Shown one piece after another: positions 23,713 through 34,257 of a stretch of DNA of 64,000 nt (position 1 is the first letter of the stretch; the number at the start of each line of letters is the position of its first letter). Under the pieces are notes generated by a model, which saw nothing but the letters and a program-made list of their open reading frames with translations, made no database searches and was not told where the DNA came from. The DNA lies in assembly GCA_039090855.1 (NCBI GenBank), contig CM077013.1, positions 143,613,240 through 143,677,239 of the forward strand, written 5' to 3'. This DNA is from Macrothele yani (lineage: Eukaryota > Arthropoda > Arachnida > Araneae > Macrothelidae). The translations under genes were made by a program, and so were the position numbers.

Positions 23713-23899
23713 TGGAGTGACATACAGTGGATTGAGCATGATTGTTGTAGATGATGATGATGATGATGTGCAGTAGTCCAGCATAAAAGAAAAGCGAAAC
23801 ACCGTTCATTCTTGTACGAAACATTCAAAACTGAATCGCAATCTTTTCCCCACGTGATACATCGGTGGCAGAACAAAATTGTCAGGGAAGCAATTTCTC

Positions 23900-24310
23900 A
23901 GTGCACAGAGAAAAATAAAACTCATTGAAAAAATCAATGTTGATCATACGAAATGCAGCGCATTTTTTTACCTCTCTTATGCAATAGAAAAGCAGAAACC
24001 AAAGAAACAGTGAATTTCTCTGTAAGCAGAGACATGATTAAAAGTATATTAATTATTGCATGTCGGCGATCCATTTTAATAACGTGAAAAATAAAACATT
24101 GAGAGCAAAATCAGGTTCCTGGAATATTGTTTTTTCAACGCTCTCTAGGGATAAGAAGTTAGGAACATAGAACCTTTTGCTTTTGAAGGGCGTTTAATTA
24201 AGTGCGAAAAGCGATAGCAAATTAATAAAGCAACGTCACGTGATAAAACTCATTCCACGAGTATTAAATTTTACTTTGGATTTCTCCTGAGGGAAGCAAA
24301 CGCTTGAGTA
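23900..24310. repeat. Dispersed repeat, copy 2 of a diverged pair
   Basis: It is homologous to 13200-13610 by shared blocks such as ATATTAATTATTGC and a TTTAATTA segment. It follows the RTE-tailed SINE, as copy 1 follows RTE copy 2. Confidence 0.6.
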
Positions 24311-24898
24311 AAATATTACACTGGCTAAGCATTGAAGATGCGATATTTGGCGTGGATGGGATTTATTTCGTTTGCTGTTGAAGATAAAAAAAAAAGCGAA
24401 TTGTTTTCCGGTAAATTGAATTTTAGATTCCTCATTCTGTATGCATAAAAGATTTGCGAGGTAACAGAAGTAAAGAGCTTCATTGAAATACCGAGCTTTT
24501 TAATTTTGTCGAGGCCACCATGCTGCTTAAAGTCACCACAGGCAATTATGTACGAGATATGGAGAGAAACATCTGTGCAGCTCACTGAATAAAGAGAGGC
24601 AAGGAGAGGAGAAGAACAGATGAACACACTTAAGACACCAGCTATTACGACTACAGCAGTAATTTTAACGTGAGGAAAAGAAAGGCAAAGTTCGTGGGGC
24701 TGTCGCAGGGTAAATTGCGAAATTTCGCGAAATACCATATTTCCTCCAAAAATTCGGCTTTCAGGCGTTATCCCCACGCTTTGAATATGTAAGATCCGTT
24801 GTCTGTCACAAAACTGATAATTTTCGCAAATGGTATTTCATACTTATTAAACAAGTTAGTAAAATCATGCAATTCATTGATTATGACATGCTTTCCAA
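24311..24898. other. Unassigned stretch beside the satellite
   Basis: There is an open minus-strand frame of 150 codons (24777-24325) with a hydrophobic segment but no ATG start and no motif I recognise. From about 24830 the DNA matches the inverse of 53590-53640. Confidence 0.4.
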
Positions 24899-24908
24899 CA
24901 TACCAGAA

Positions 24909-25102
24909 TTATTTTATTTTTTTTTTTGATTGGAGGTTTAACGACCACCGTGAGCAACTCAATGAGCTATTATCAGTCGCCCGTCGCTAATTTAGGCTCA
25001 CTGGTTCCAGGGAAGGGAGAGAGCCAGAGCCGTAAGACAAACACAACATCCATGCCTGACCAGGATTCGAACCCGGACCCCTTACGGACAAATGATCAGA
25101 GG
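24909..25102 (-). mobile_element. SINE family 1 with target duplication
   Basis: Poly-T and GATTGGAGGTTTAACG start it; it ends after the B box region (inverse of GGGTTCGAATCC) at ATGATCAGAG, so the outermost tRNA head is cut. Flanking copies CATACCAGAA (24899-24908) and CATACCTGAA (25103-25112) are a 10-bp target duplication with one mismatch. The uninterrupted site is visible in inverse at 53580-53600. Confidence 0.9.
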
Positions 25103-25112
25103 CATACCTGAA

Positions 25113-26287
25113 ATCATAACTCAAGTTATTACTCAAGTTATGAGGATATAGGCTGTGGAATAAATCTCGCTCCTGTGCCGTGACGTTTGACCCCATTTCG
25201 ATTATATTAAACAGAATTGGTTCAGTATACCTCCGGAACAACATACTAAAGTTTTGTCACAATAGAAGCATTTTTAGTCATAGTTGTAAGGATAATGGCT
25301 GTGGAATGAATCTCGCCCCAATGCCCCGACCTTTGACCCCATTTCGATAATATTCAACAGAACCAGTTCGGTATGCCCCGGAACAACATACTGAAGTTTT
25401 GTCGCAATAGCAGCATTTTTAGTCAAAGTTATGAGGATAGGAGCGAAATTTATTCTGTAGAATAAATTTCGCTCCTATGCCCTGGCCTTTGACCCAATCT
25501 CAATGATATTAAACTGAACTGGGTCAATATACCTCCGGAACAACATACTAAAGTTTTGTCGCAATAGAAGCATTTTTAGTTAAATTATGGGGATAATGGC
25601 GGTGGAATAAATCTCGCTCCTGTGCCCTGTCCTTTGACTCTATTTCGATTATATTCGACAGAAGTGGTTCGTATACCTCCGGAACAACATACTAACGTTT
25701 TGTCGCAATAGAAGCATCGTTAGTCAAACTATGAGGATAATGGCAGTGGAATAAATCTCGCTCCTGTTTCCTGACCTTTGACCCCATTTAGATGATATTC
25801 AACAGATGTGGTTCAGTATACCTCCAGAACAGTATGATGAAGGTTTATCGCAATCGAAGTATTTTTACGCAAGTTATGACCCATGTGGGCAATGGAATGA
25901 ATTCCACTCCTATGTCCTGACCTTTGACCCCATTTCGATGATATTAAACAGAATTGGTTCAGTATACCTCCGGAACAACATACTAAAGTTTTGTCACAAT
26001 AGAAGCATTTTTAGTCAAAGTTGTGAGGATAATGGCTGTGGAATGAATCTCGCCCCTGTGTCCCGACCTTTGACCCCATTTCGATGATATTCAACAGAAC
26101 CGCTTCAGTATACCCCGAAACAACATACTAAAGTTTTGTCGCAATAGAAGCATTTTTAGTCAAAGTTATGAGGATAATGGCTGTAGAATAAATTTCGCTC
26201 CTATGTCTTGGCCTTTGACCTAATCTCGATGATATTAAACAGAACTGGGTCAGTATACCTCCGGAACAAAATGCTAAAGTTTTGTCG
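25113..26287 (+). repeat. ~145-bp satellite array, left part
   Basis: About eight diverged units carry CTGACCTTTGACCCC, ATGATATTNAACAGA, ACCTCCGGAACAACAT, AAAGTTTTGTCGCAATAG and TTATGAGGATAATGG in order. Spacing of the GTTTTGTC block is 145, 157 and 144 bp in the first units. The array is split at 26287 by a retroelement and resumes at 29151. Confidence 0.93.
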
Positions 26288-29150
26288 TACAATATCGCTT
26301 TATTAGACAACTAATAGTGTACAATAAAACGGGGGCATACAACATGGGCAAAAGGCCAAAAAGATGTGGACAAAATCACAGGCTTACACGTGAGGCACTG
26401 AGGAGAACAAAACATAAGAAAAGGAAATATGGGAGCGCAGGCCACTCTCTCAAACAGAGAGATATTTTGAGGAACATGAAATACACAGGACATTAAGCAT
26501 GGCTAAAGTCAAGCAGAAGTCTAAGGGCTCACACTCTGGAAGATATTGGAATAATAAGGAACTGGTGTTGGCGGATAAGGGAAGGAGAAGTCTGGATATT
26601 TATACATAGCACGTTTCACCCAACGCTCATAAGCGCGGCAATAACCACCATAAGAAGCAAAGTCTTGTTGTGAAGGAGGATCTGGAGCAAGAGGCTCACG
26701 CCGCCATCGGGAACGTCGAGCCGTTGAAGATGCACAAGTAAGGGAAGTACTATCAGCAGAAGTCGAGGAAGGCAACAATGGAGCATGATGAAGCACAGGT
26801 GAAGGAATACTAGCAGGAGCAATCGATGAGCCAGGAACAGTGGCTGAAGCTGATGGAAGGGCGACAGGAACGACTGTATAGGAAGATGACAAGTCTGAAG
26901 GCAAATGAGCACACTGTGAGTCGGAGGATGCAGGTTCAATGGACATGACAAGATTTGCTGGGACTGAAGAATTCACAGAGACGATCGGCATGAGAGAGCT
27001 GATAAGAGGCGGAGTAGGATCTTCGTCCGGCGACTCATGAGTTCGCGAAGCAGAAGTGTCTAGAGAAAAAGGCCGAATGGAGACATCAACAGAAGACAGG
27101 TGCAACCCAAAAGACACTACAGGGCTGTCAGTGGAGGGCCCTATAGAAAATAGACCTGCTTGAAGGGAGCACGGCGGTGAACATGAAATTGTAACAGGAG
27201 CATCTAGGAGTGAGGACTGGAGGTGACGAGCATTAGACGAAGCAACATCAGCCGTCGGTAAAGGAAAATGAGATGACGTAGAATCTGAAGGCACAGAAGC
27301 AGATAAGTTGCACTGGGGCGGTGAGGAAGCAGGAGATATAAAACAGCTGGTAGACGCTGGCTCCGTGGAGACGAAGAGCGGAACCATAGAAGTGGAGAAC
27401 GCAGTCGAAACGTGGGGACAATGGACTGACAGGAGCAGGAGATGAAGGCGGAGAGGGTGACTGAGGGCATTTCAACGAGATCTGGGCAGAAGACGGGCTC
27501 GATGGAGGCGTGCAAAGTGGTGTAGTAGTAACAGAAGGGACAACATCCGGGAGAGCTGTCGGTAGTAGATGATCAGGAAAACTATTCTCCGGAGAAACAC
27601 GTGAAGTAGAAGAATTAGGGGCCGGGAACAAACCACTCGAAACCGGAAGCTGCGAATATGTAGAAGGAAAAGTCGACAAAGATGTGGATGATAAAGAAAA
27701 GTCACACGATTCTAGCAAGGCAGAAGGGCGAATGGAAGTCGAAAAATTCCGAGTTGGACAAGAAGAACTATGGTGACCGAGCAATTTGCAAGAAAAACAA
27801 AGATAGGCGGTAAAAACATTGACAGTGCGAGTTTGTGGACCGCAAATAACGTGGAAAGCTGTCGGACAGGAAACAATGGACTGTTCGTCAGGAAAAACGA
27901 CGAGAGTTTGTCGTCGAAAACTATAATAGGGACGATTCCCTTGATCGTCTGAAGCAGCAGGCAAAGTCTTAATAGGGCCAATAACGAAACCACATTGAGA
28001 AAGAAAAGCGTGCAGTAAATCGTTGGAGAGTTCAGGAGGAACTGGAGATAAACTAACGAGAGTAGGGCAATGAGCAAGAGGAATTACGAACAACCTTTGG
28101 TCGCCGACTGAAATTGGAGAAGAAAGAACCAACTCTACTTGAGCGGGATTAGAAAAATAAACCAACACCGAGCAAGGCTTTCGAGCGATGTGCGTGATGG
28201 CATCAGGTGGAACAATCTGATGGAGTGCTGAAGTGTAAGCTGTAAGTTTAGTATGTGGAAGCGCGGAATATTTTACTCCGAGAGCAAAAGAAGCGAAGAA
28301 AGACTTCCCCGGTGACGAGGACTCTAATAAATGAGCTGTTAAAACGGAGCCGGTACAAGAAAATCGGAAGCCCAAGGCAGTTGAGAGATGATCTTAGGGG
28401 AAGGCAGTGACTGCGGGCGTAGAGAGATGAGTTGAACTGTCAAGTAGTACATCCGGAGGAGGCGTCAGTGGTCGAAGAAAAGCAGTAGACATAGTACAAA
28501 TCAGAAACTGTAAAACAAAGCAGCACAATCTCGAGAGCAGAAGACGATGGAGATGGCAAAAGGCACGTAAAGAAGGCGGACGATGGGAAGATGCGAGGTA
28601 ATGACGTCACTGGAAAAACGGCGAGAGACAGATGGAGCACAGTAACGATGACGTCCCCAAAGGACCACCATCAGAGGGTGACGTAAACGAGAAGGCGTGT
28701 AGATAACAGGAAGATAAGCACGGAAGGCAACTGAATAGAATGCAGGTGAGAAGACAGAAGAAAGTCAAGGCAAGTCACGATGGGCAGATGTAAACATACC
28801 CACCGAGATGAAAAATGAAGGAATATCGGTATAAAATTCACTTACTGGTGCCGAAAAGCAGCTGGGAAGATTGCTGGCAGCCTATTACTTGAGCAGAGTT
28901 TGCAGGAAAGGAACAGCAAGCATTGGAACATGTACTTGGGCGCACACTTCAGAAACGCAATAGGGTGTAGACGGCAGGGAATATTATGATGAAATTCGAA
29001 GTAAATACGTACTTTCTGACTCGGAAAAGTAGCAGGATAGGTAGCACATACCCTTAGACACACACGGAATACAGGAGTCTGAAGCAATGGGCTCTTGGAC
29101 CGAACAAACAGGACGAAAATTGAGGAGCTCGAGAGGGCACGTCCAACGAT
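26288..29150 (-). mobile_element. Gag-only retroelement inserted in the satellite
   Basis: The perfect 10-bp duplication AGTTTTGTCG flanks the insert (26278-26287 and 29151-29160). Reading across it restores the normal satellite unit, so both borders are exact. On the minus strand the element starts ATCGTTGGACG and ends TAATAAAGCGATATTGTA, with a polyadenylation-like AATAAA 11 nt before the end and no poly-A. No long terminal repeats, terminal inverted repeats or reverse transcriptase were seen. The only long frames encode a Ser/Pro-rich protein with a CCHC zinc knuckle. It resembles an ORF1-only derivative of a non-LTR element (compare HAL1 or HeT-A in principle), though a retroposed host mRNA is not excluded. 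Confidence 0.8.
26521..28403 (-). pseudogene. Gag-like protein with CCHC zinc knuckle, frameshifted
   Basis: The first minus-strand frame (28403 to about 27390) has no ATG and encodes a globular part. It contains HIARKPCSVLVYFSNPAQVE and GDQRLFVIPLAH, which look like the strand-loop pattern of an RNA-recognition fold. CFSCKLLGHHSSSC follows, an exact C-x2-C-x4-H-x4-C zinc knuckle. A long Ser/Pro/Thr-rich tail follows. The frame shifts near 27390-27250 to a second frame that stays Ser/Pro-rich and ends with a basic-aromatic segment (RRSRWRREPL, YERWVKRAMYKYPDFSFPYP). Retroelement Gag/ORF1 proteins bind element RNA through such knuckles. The start may lie further upstream in another frame. Confidence 0.65.
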
Positions 29151-29856
29151 AGTTTTGTCGCAATAGAAGCATTTTTAGTCAAAGTTATGAGGATAATGGC
29201 TGTGAAATAAATTTCGCTCCTGTGCCCCGGCCCTTGACATCATCTCGACGATGTTAAACAGAACTGGGTCAGTACACCTCCGGAACAACATGCTAAAGGT
29301 TTTGTCGCAATAGAAGCATTTTTAGTTAAATTATGGGGATAATGGCGGTGGAATAAATCTCGCTCCTGTGTACTGACCTTTGACTCCATTTCGATGATAT
29401 TCAACAAAATTGGTCCAGTATGCCTCTGGAAGAACATACTAAAGTTTTGTAACAATAGAAGCATTTTTCTTCAAGTTATGAGGATAATGGCTGTGGATTA
29501 AATTTTGCTCCTGTACCCTGGCCTTTGACCCCATCTCGATGATATTAAACAGAACTGGGTCACTATACCTCCGGAACAACATTCTAAAGTTTTGCCGCAA
29601 TAGAAGCATTTTTAGTTAAATTATGGGGATAATGGCGGTGGAATAAATCTCGCTCCTGTGCTCTGACCTTTGACTCCATTTCTATTATATTTGACAGAAG
29701 TGGTTCAGTATACCTCCGGAACAACATGATAATGTTCTGTCGCAATAGAAGCATTGTTAGTAAAGTTATTTTTGATAATGGCTGTAGATTAAATTTTGCT
29801 CCAGTACCTTGGCCTTTGGTCTCATCTCGATGATTTTAAACAGAACTGGGTCAGTG
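29151..29856 (+). repeat. ~145-bp satellite array, right part
   Basis: About five more units of the array resume exactly at the duplicated AGTTTTGTCG. Units contain GACCTTTGACTCC or related variants and CCTCCGGAACAACAT. The array ends near CAGAACTGGGTCAGTG. Confidence 0.92.
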
Positions 29857-30812
29857 GTAGGATGCCTGTGATACAGTTCAATACATTGAATGGGTAATCA
29901 GTATGATGCTTGTTATTCCTTTTAAATGTTATTTTCATTATGCAATGCAATTTGAATGCATTCTAGAAAAGATTTCTTTTTCCATTCAGACCTGTATAGC
30001 AGTCCCCCCCCCCCCTCATAGGTTCCAGAGGAAATGCAAGTGAGCAAGAACTTGTTATTAGTGTAGATATGGATGATAATCATGATTCTTAAATGATCAG
30101 TCAGCATGAGAGTGAATTTGATGAGGATCACACTCAAAGTTTTATACCTTAAATTATTTCTTACCCTTAATGTACTTATATCTCCATATTATTGTTAATT
30201 TTAAAATCAAATGTGAATGTACTTGAAGTAGTTTTTTCTTTGAGTTAATATAGTCTTAACAAAAATCAAGAGTAACTGAGCATGCTTTTTGGAAAGCTGC
30301 ATGTTTGCTATGAAATACGAAGCTTAATTTTTGAGATTTTATTTGCTGAGAAAAACTGATTTTCTGTAGCCCTGTCATTTAGAATAGCTTTTGATACTTG
30401 AATCTCATATTTTGCTAGGTAAATCAAAAACTGACATAAGCATTTTCTTTTCCTTTTTCTATTTTGTAATAATTTTTTCTCCTTCATTTGGGCATCTTTT
30501 AGTGCAATCCATTAATATGGCTTATATCAGATTATGAAAGAAATGAAATGCTGTATTATATATTCCTTAAAGGAAAATTAATCCACAGGTGCTACATTGT
30601 AATTGCAGTAGAGCAGAGATATATCCCATGTTCCTTTGTCTGACATAACAGTGAATTCTTCATAGGATAACTGAAATTATGTCCCAAATGGAAAAGCATT
30701 GTAGATAAAAGTTCATGGTAATTAAAGTGAGTCATTTTTGGTTGACTGTCTGTTGATTGAAAACAGTATCACCACTTTCAAAATTACCACCTTACTCATA
30801 TCATTGAATAAA
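29857..30812. other. AT-rich background with a C12 run
   Basis: There is no gene or repeat apart from a homopolymer of about 12 C at 30004-30015. It ends at the TA target of Tc1 element C. Confidence 0.6.
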
Positions 30813-30814
30813 TA

Positions 30815-32302
30815 CACTGCCGGACAATTGCTAACGACGAATGACAATAGCAACGATAAAATGGAAAGCAGGAAAATGTGGAAATTAGCATAAGTGCGGG
30901 ATACAGTAAGACGTGTTGTGCGTATGCAAATTTTGGATTGCCGAACTTGTTCGTGACGTCATAGCGCTGATAAGAGATATAAAGGATTTGACGCGTATGG
31001 ACCCTTTGTTGTTCAAACGCAAAGTTGAAAGGAAAAGAATCAATTGACGAACTTGCAATTTTCAGTATGTCTTCCCGACATCACCTAGATGATTTTACGC
31101 GTGGCCGTATTATTGGCCAGATTGAAGAAGGGCGAAAAATAACAGATGTTGCCAGGGAGTTCGACGTCAGCCACAGTGTTGTTTCAAGGCTTTGGAAATC
31201 ATTTCAAACAAATGGAGAGTGTAGCAAACGTCACGGGGGAGGTCGTGTTCGCAGTACGACACCTGCAGAAGATCGGTACATAGTGCTATCAACAAAAAGA
31301 CACCGGCGCAGCACAGCTAGTGAGGTAGCAAATCAGTTTATGGCTGCTACTGGCAAGCGTATCTTCCGAAAAACTGTCGCCAGACGTTTGCATGAAGGAG
31401 GACTATACGCCCGCCGTCTTGTTGTGTGCATCCCATTGTCCAGACGTCACCGTACCGCCCGTTTACAATGGTGCCATCAACATCGCAATTAGACTGATAA
31501 CGACTGATTGTCGACGACAACTGATCTGGCGTGATAGTGGTACTGCATACTGTCCAGCAAACATACAGGAAAGGGACCGATATCCGACATGTAGTGTCAT
31601 GGTATGGGCTGGCATCATGATCAATGGCCGTACGTCCCTCTATGTGCTTCCAACTGGGACTATGACTGGCCAACGATACATTAATGATGTTCTGCTACCT
31701 CATGTTCGCATGTTCCGGGGTGCTGTCGGTGATAGATTCATTTTCATGGACGACAACGCAACATGTCATCGAACAGTCGCTGTCCAGGAGTGTCTTGAGA
31801 GCGAGGACATTCAACGCCTCGTATGGCCAGCACGTTCTCCAGATCTGAATCCCATTGAAAATGTGTGGGATGCTTTGGGGAGGAGTCTTGCTGGTCGCCA
31901 ATGCTCTCCAATAAACAAGGCCACCCTCATCCGTGCACTGACAGGGGAATGGGATAAATTACCCCAACAGCTGCTTGATAATGTTGTGCAAAGCATGACA
32001 CGGCGTGTGGAATCTTGCATCGCCCTCCATGGTGGCCATATCCCGTATTGACATCTTACGCCGAAACGCCTGCGGACGGTAATTGCATTTTTTTTTCACG
32101 TTTACGTATTCTGCACAAAATGGCCTGTTTGTCCCTTGAACACGTTCCAAAGCCTTCTGGATTTCAAAGCACAATAAATTGTCTTTCTTGTAATGTCCTG
32201 GCATTCTGACATTATTTTATTTCACTTGGCATCCAACCACAGTTACTTTTTTATGCGCTATATAGCCGTTTATGATCCGTCCTTACCAATTGTCCAGCAG
32301 TG
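30815..32302 (+). mobile_element. Tc1-like DNA transposon C with both terminal repeats
   Basis: The left end CACTGCCGGACAATTGCTAA and the inverse of the right end CACTGCTGGACAATTGGTAA match closely, with TA on both sides (30813-30814 and 32303-32304). It is about 1.49 kb, with one transposase read left to right. Confidence 0.93.
31067..32051 (+). pseudogene. Tc1-like transposase (DD34E spacing) lacking the first-D segment
   Basis: The start is ATG 31067 (MSSRHHLDDFTRGRIIGQIE), with helix-turn-helix ITDVAREFDVSHSVVSRLW, then GGGRVRSTTPAEDR, ASEVANQFMAATGKR and ARLQWCHQHRN. Here TGG has become TAG. The block that should hold SDESRF is shortened, leaving LIWRDSGTAY directly downstream, so the first catalytic aspartate is gone. 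The rest is well kept: SVMVWAGIMINGRT, FIFMDDNATCHRT (second D), SPDLNPIENVWD (E, 34 residues later) and a C-terminus ending GGHIPY at 32051. It is one of the less decayed transposases here, but inactive. Confidence 0.9.
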
Positions 32303-32304
32303 TA

Positions 32305-32790
32305 TATCCACTCTACATCACACGTAACGATTTTCCACAGGAAAAACTCCGTGTTGTTTATTCAACAGATTTGAACACTTCATGACGCGCTCATCCTTGT
32401 TCCTCTGGCTCAGGGCTTGTGGCACCCATTTGCCTTCCTTCTGAATCTTTCCCATTGCATGTAAAAGATTAGAAATGGTTTGTTGAGTTACCCTAAGTTT
32501 TTCAGCTGGTTCTGTTTGCGTTTGAGACGAATCTTCATACAGCAATACTTGCAGTTCCTCATGTGTAACCTTCTGCTGCGCGCCGCTACGTTCTCGATTG
32601 CTAACATCAAAATCACCTGCTTTAAACCGTCTAAACCCAAATCTCACCCATGCTTCTCGGTACAATATTCTCCCCTAGAACAGAACAGATCAATGCACAT
32701 GCTTTTGCAGCCCTTTTTCTTGATGAAATTCGTAACGAATGCAGTGTTGAATAAATGCAGGATCGCTTGCCATCTTTCGCTTACCGATGT
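32305..32790 (-). pseudogene. N-terminal half of a mariner transposase
   Basis: Minus-strand frames give AFIQHCIRYEFHQEKG, then FRRFKAGDFDVSNRERSGAQ and HEELQVLLYEDSSQTQTEPAEKL, then RVTQQTISNLLHAMG, the two helix-turn-helix domains of mariner transposases. VPQALSQRNKDER corresponds to the linker. In another frame the end reads FLWKIVTCDVEWI, aligning with the first catalytic motif (T-G-D-E-x-W). The sequence stops there, at the right TA of Tc1 element C. The rest is not found on the far side of that element. Confidence 0.85.
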
Positions 32791-32813
32791 GCAATGCGTT
32801 TGACTGTTGTGCA

Positions 32814-33132
32814 GATCAGATCAGATAATATGTACAGAATTTTAGGAAGGGAGTGTCTAACCCCAGGTCTTAAACAACCCTTAGAAATAGGAAGCTAGGA
32901 GATTTGGGCTAGAGTGCCCGATAGGAAAGTGACACAGAAGCGAGGTAGAAAGGGGGAGGAAGACGCCATTATTTATTACCGGGGGACCAGTACCCGGGGC
33001 CCGACGGCTTAACGTGCCCATCCGACGCACTGCGGATATTTAGTAGTTCGAGCGTTCGTACCTGCCTGGGATCGAAACCGGGGTCTTCTCCGCGGCAGTC
33101 ACGAACGTTGACCACTAGGCCACCCGCGGCTC
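32814..33132 (-). mobile_element. tRNA-derived SINE family 2 with 13-bp target duplication
   Basis: Perfect copies of TGACTGTTGTGCA flank it at 32801-32813 and 33133-33145. On the minus strand the head is tRNA-like: GTGGCCTAGTGGTCAACG (A box) and GGTTTCGATCCCAG (B box). A body with GCACGTTAAGCCGTCGGGCC follows, then a tail of (ATCTG)-type repeats instead of poly-A. It is a separate family from SINE family 1. Its simple-repeat tail suggests mobilisation by an RTE- or L2-like LINE rather than a poly-A-dependent one. Confidence 0.88.
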
Positions 33133-33145
33133 TGACTGTTGTGCA

Positions 33146-33725
33146 AACTTCTGTGTCACATTTTATACTCTGTACCAGTTATGGTCACATGACAACAACT
33201 CGGGGAATGTTGAATATGTAAATTAGCGATATGCGTCACACAAAAAAAAGCTTTAAAACTTATTTGTACACCTAATATATTGGAGTACCTTTCCACAAAC
33301 GGTTTTGCAGCTGGTGTAGTACCGCTTTTTTGGCGCAATATACCACAAGATTTTTATCAGTGTATTTCTATTTGATGGAGTATTTCTGATTCTAAAAATC
33401 CGAGTGAAAGCTTTCTTCTGTGGTAGGATGTCCTTCACTATGAAAATCATTTTGCTCTCATTTTCTTTTTCAAATAAAGCAATTTCCCCGCAAGGTGCAG
33501 TTATATTGCGCTTTCCTATGTATTTCTACTTCAAACTGTTGAAAGGGAAAAATTACTTTCGTTTCGGATGTCTTTCGTTATGAGAAACATTTTGCAAGTT
33601 TCACGCAACGCAGATTTTTACCGCCAGTTGGCGTAAGAAGCTATTTTTGCCTATTTCCAAATTCTTTGCCAGTTCTGAGAATCTTGCTGAAAACATCTTT
33701 TTTTTTGGCAATTGGTTTAACACCC
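33146..33725. other. AT-rich background, no feature seen
   Basis: No motif, repeat or transposon end was recognised in this stretch. Confidence 0.5.
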
Positions 33726-33729
33726 CACA

Positions 33730-33780
33730 GCAGGGGTCACCAAACGACGGCTCGCGGGAAGCCGTGATCCGGCCCACTGC
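33730..33780 (+). mobile_element. Possible hAT-type terminal sequence remnant
   Basis: CAGGGGTCACCAAACGACGG followed by CTCGCGGG and ATCCGGCCC resembles the ends of many hAT elements (CAGGGGTC-x-CCAAAC and GGCCCG-rich). No matching opposite end or transposase was found, so this is a family resemblance only. Confidence 0.35.
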
Positions 33781-33976
33781 AAATTTGCATTTTTTTTTTA
33801 ATTTTACATATTTTAATATTTCGTTTTTCTTTTCCTTTTTTTTTTTGACTGGGAAAGGGAGTTATCATTCGTCGTATCACGGTGGGACATCATAGCAACG
33901 TTTGACTGACGCTTCACTTTTTGATCCGACAATATAATGAGTGATGCGACGGGAATAAGTAAGACTCGGACGCAGT

Positions 33977-34257
33977 ATGGGTAGGACAAAGAATCTAAGC
34001 GCATTTGATAGTGGGCAAATTGTCGGGGCCCGACGAATGGGTCACTCCATCTCGGAAGTCGTGCAGGCACAGGGATTTTCACGAGCCACTGTATCACTGG
34101 TGCACCGTGAGTACATCGAATCCGGTTAAACCATCCATGCAAGAAATAACTGCCGTTGGCAACAGCGTGTGGATGAGCGGGGTCATCGTTGGCTAGCTCG
34201 CATTGTAACAGCGGATAGACGGGCCACAGTGCAAGAAATCACTCGGCAATTTAACGC
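33977..34257 (+). pseudogene. N-terminal fragment of a Tc1-like transposase
   Basis: It starts at ATG 33977 (MGRTKNLSAFDSGQIVGARR) with helix-turn-helix SISEVVQAQGFSRATVSLVH. An in-frame stop follows ESG, then ARIVTADRRATVQEITRQFNAE. The frame ends abruptly where the 90-bp minisatellite begins. Its 5' leader (GATCCGACAATATAA and GTGATGCGACGGGAAT) recurs at 47205-47250. Confidence 0.87.

Larger units (their letters stand above)
23072..23769 (+). repeat. tRNA-headed SINE with RTE-like 3' tail, interrupted
   Basis: 23072-23151 folds like a tRNA: TTTGCC pairs with GGCAAA, an A-box-like CCAGCTGGTAGAATG follows, the anticodon loop resembles CTCCGGA (Arg-CCG type), and the T arm is TGGGTTGGAATCCCA. 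From about 23165 the sequence aligns with the last ~200 bp of the RTE copies (for example CAAGTGGCAACGGGC, GAGACAGGAAAAGAC and GGATGAATTTCG). After a nested insertion at 23397-23712 the alignment resumes with CAGTGGATTGAGCATG and the (GAT)n tail. The plan, a tRNA-derived head plus a LINE-derived tail, is that of a SINE mobilised by RTE machinery. It is strongly decayed and I found no target duplication. Confidence 0.6.

Noticed and set aside
24325..24777. A 150-codon minus-strand frame with a hydrophobic segment
   Set aside because: It starts at GTG rather than ATG, has no recognisable family and lies among repeats.
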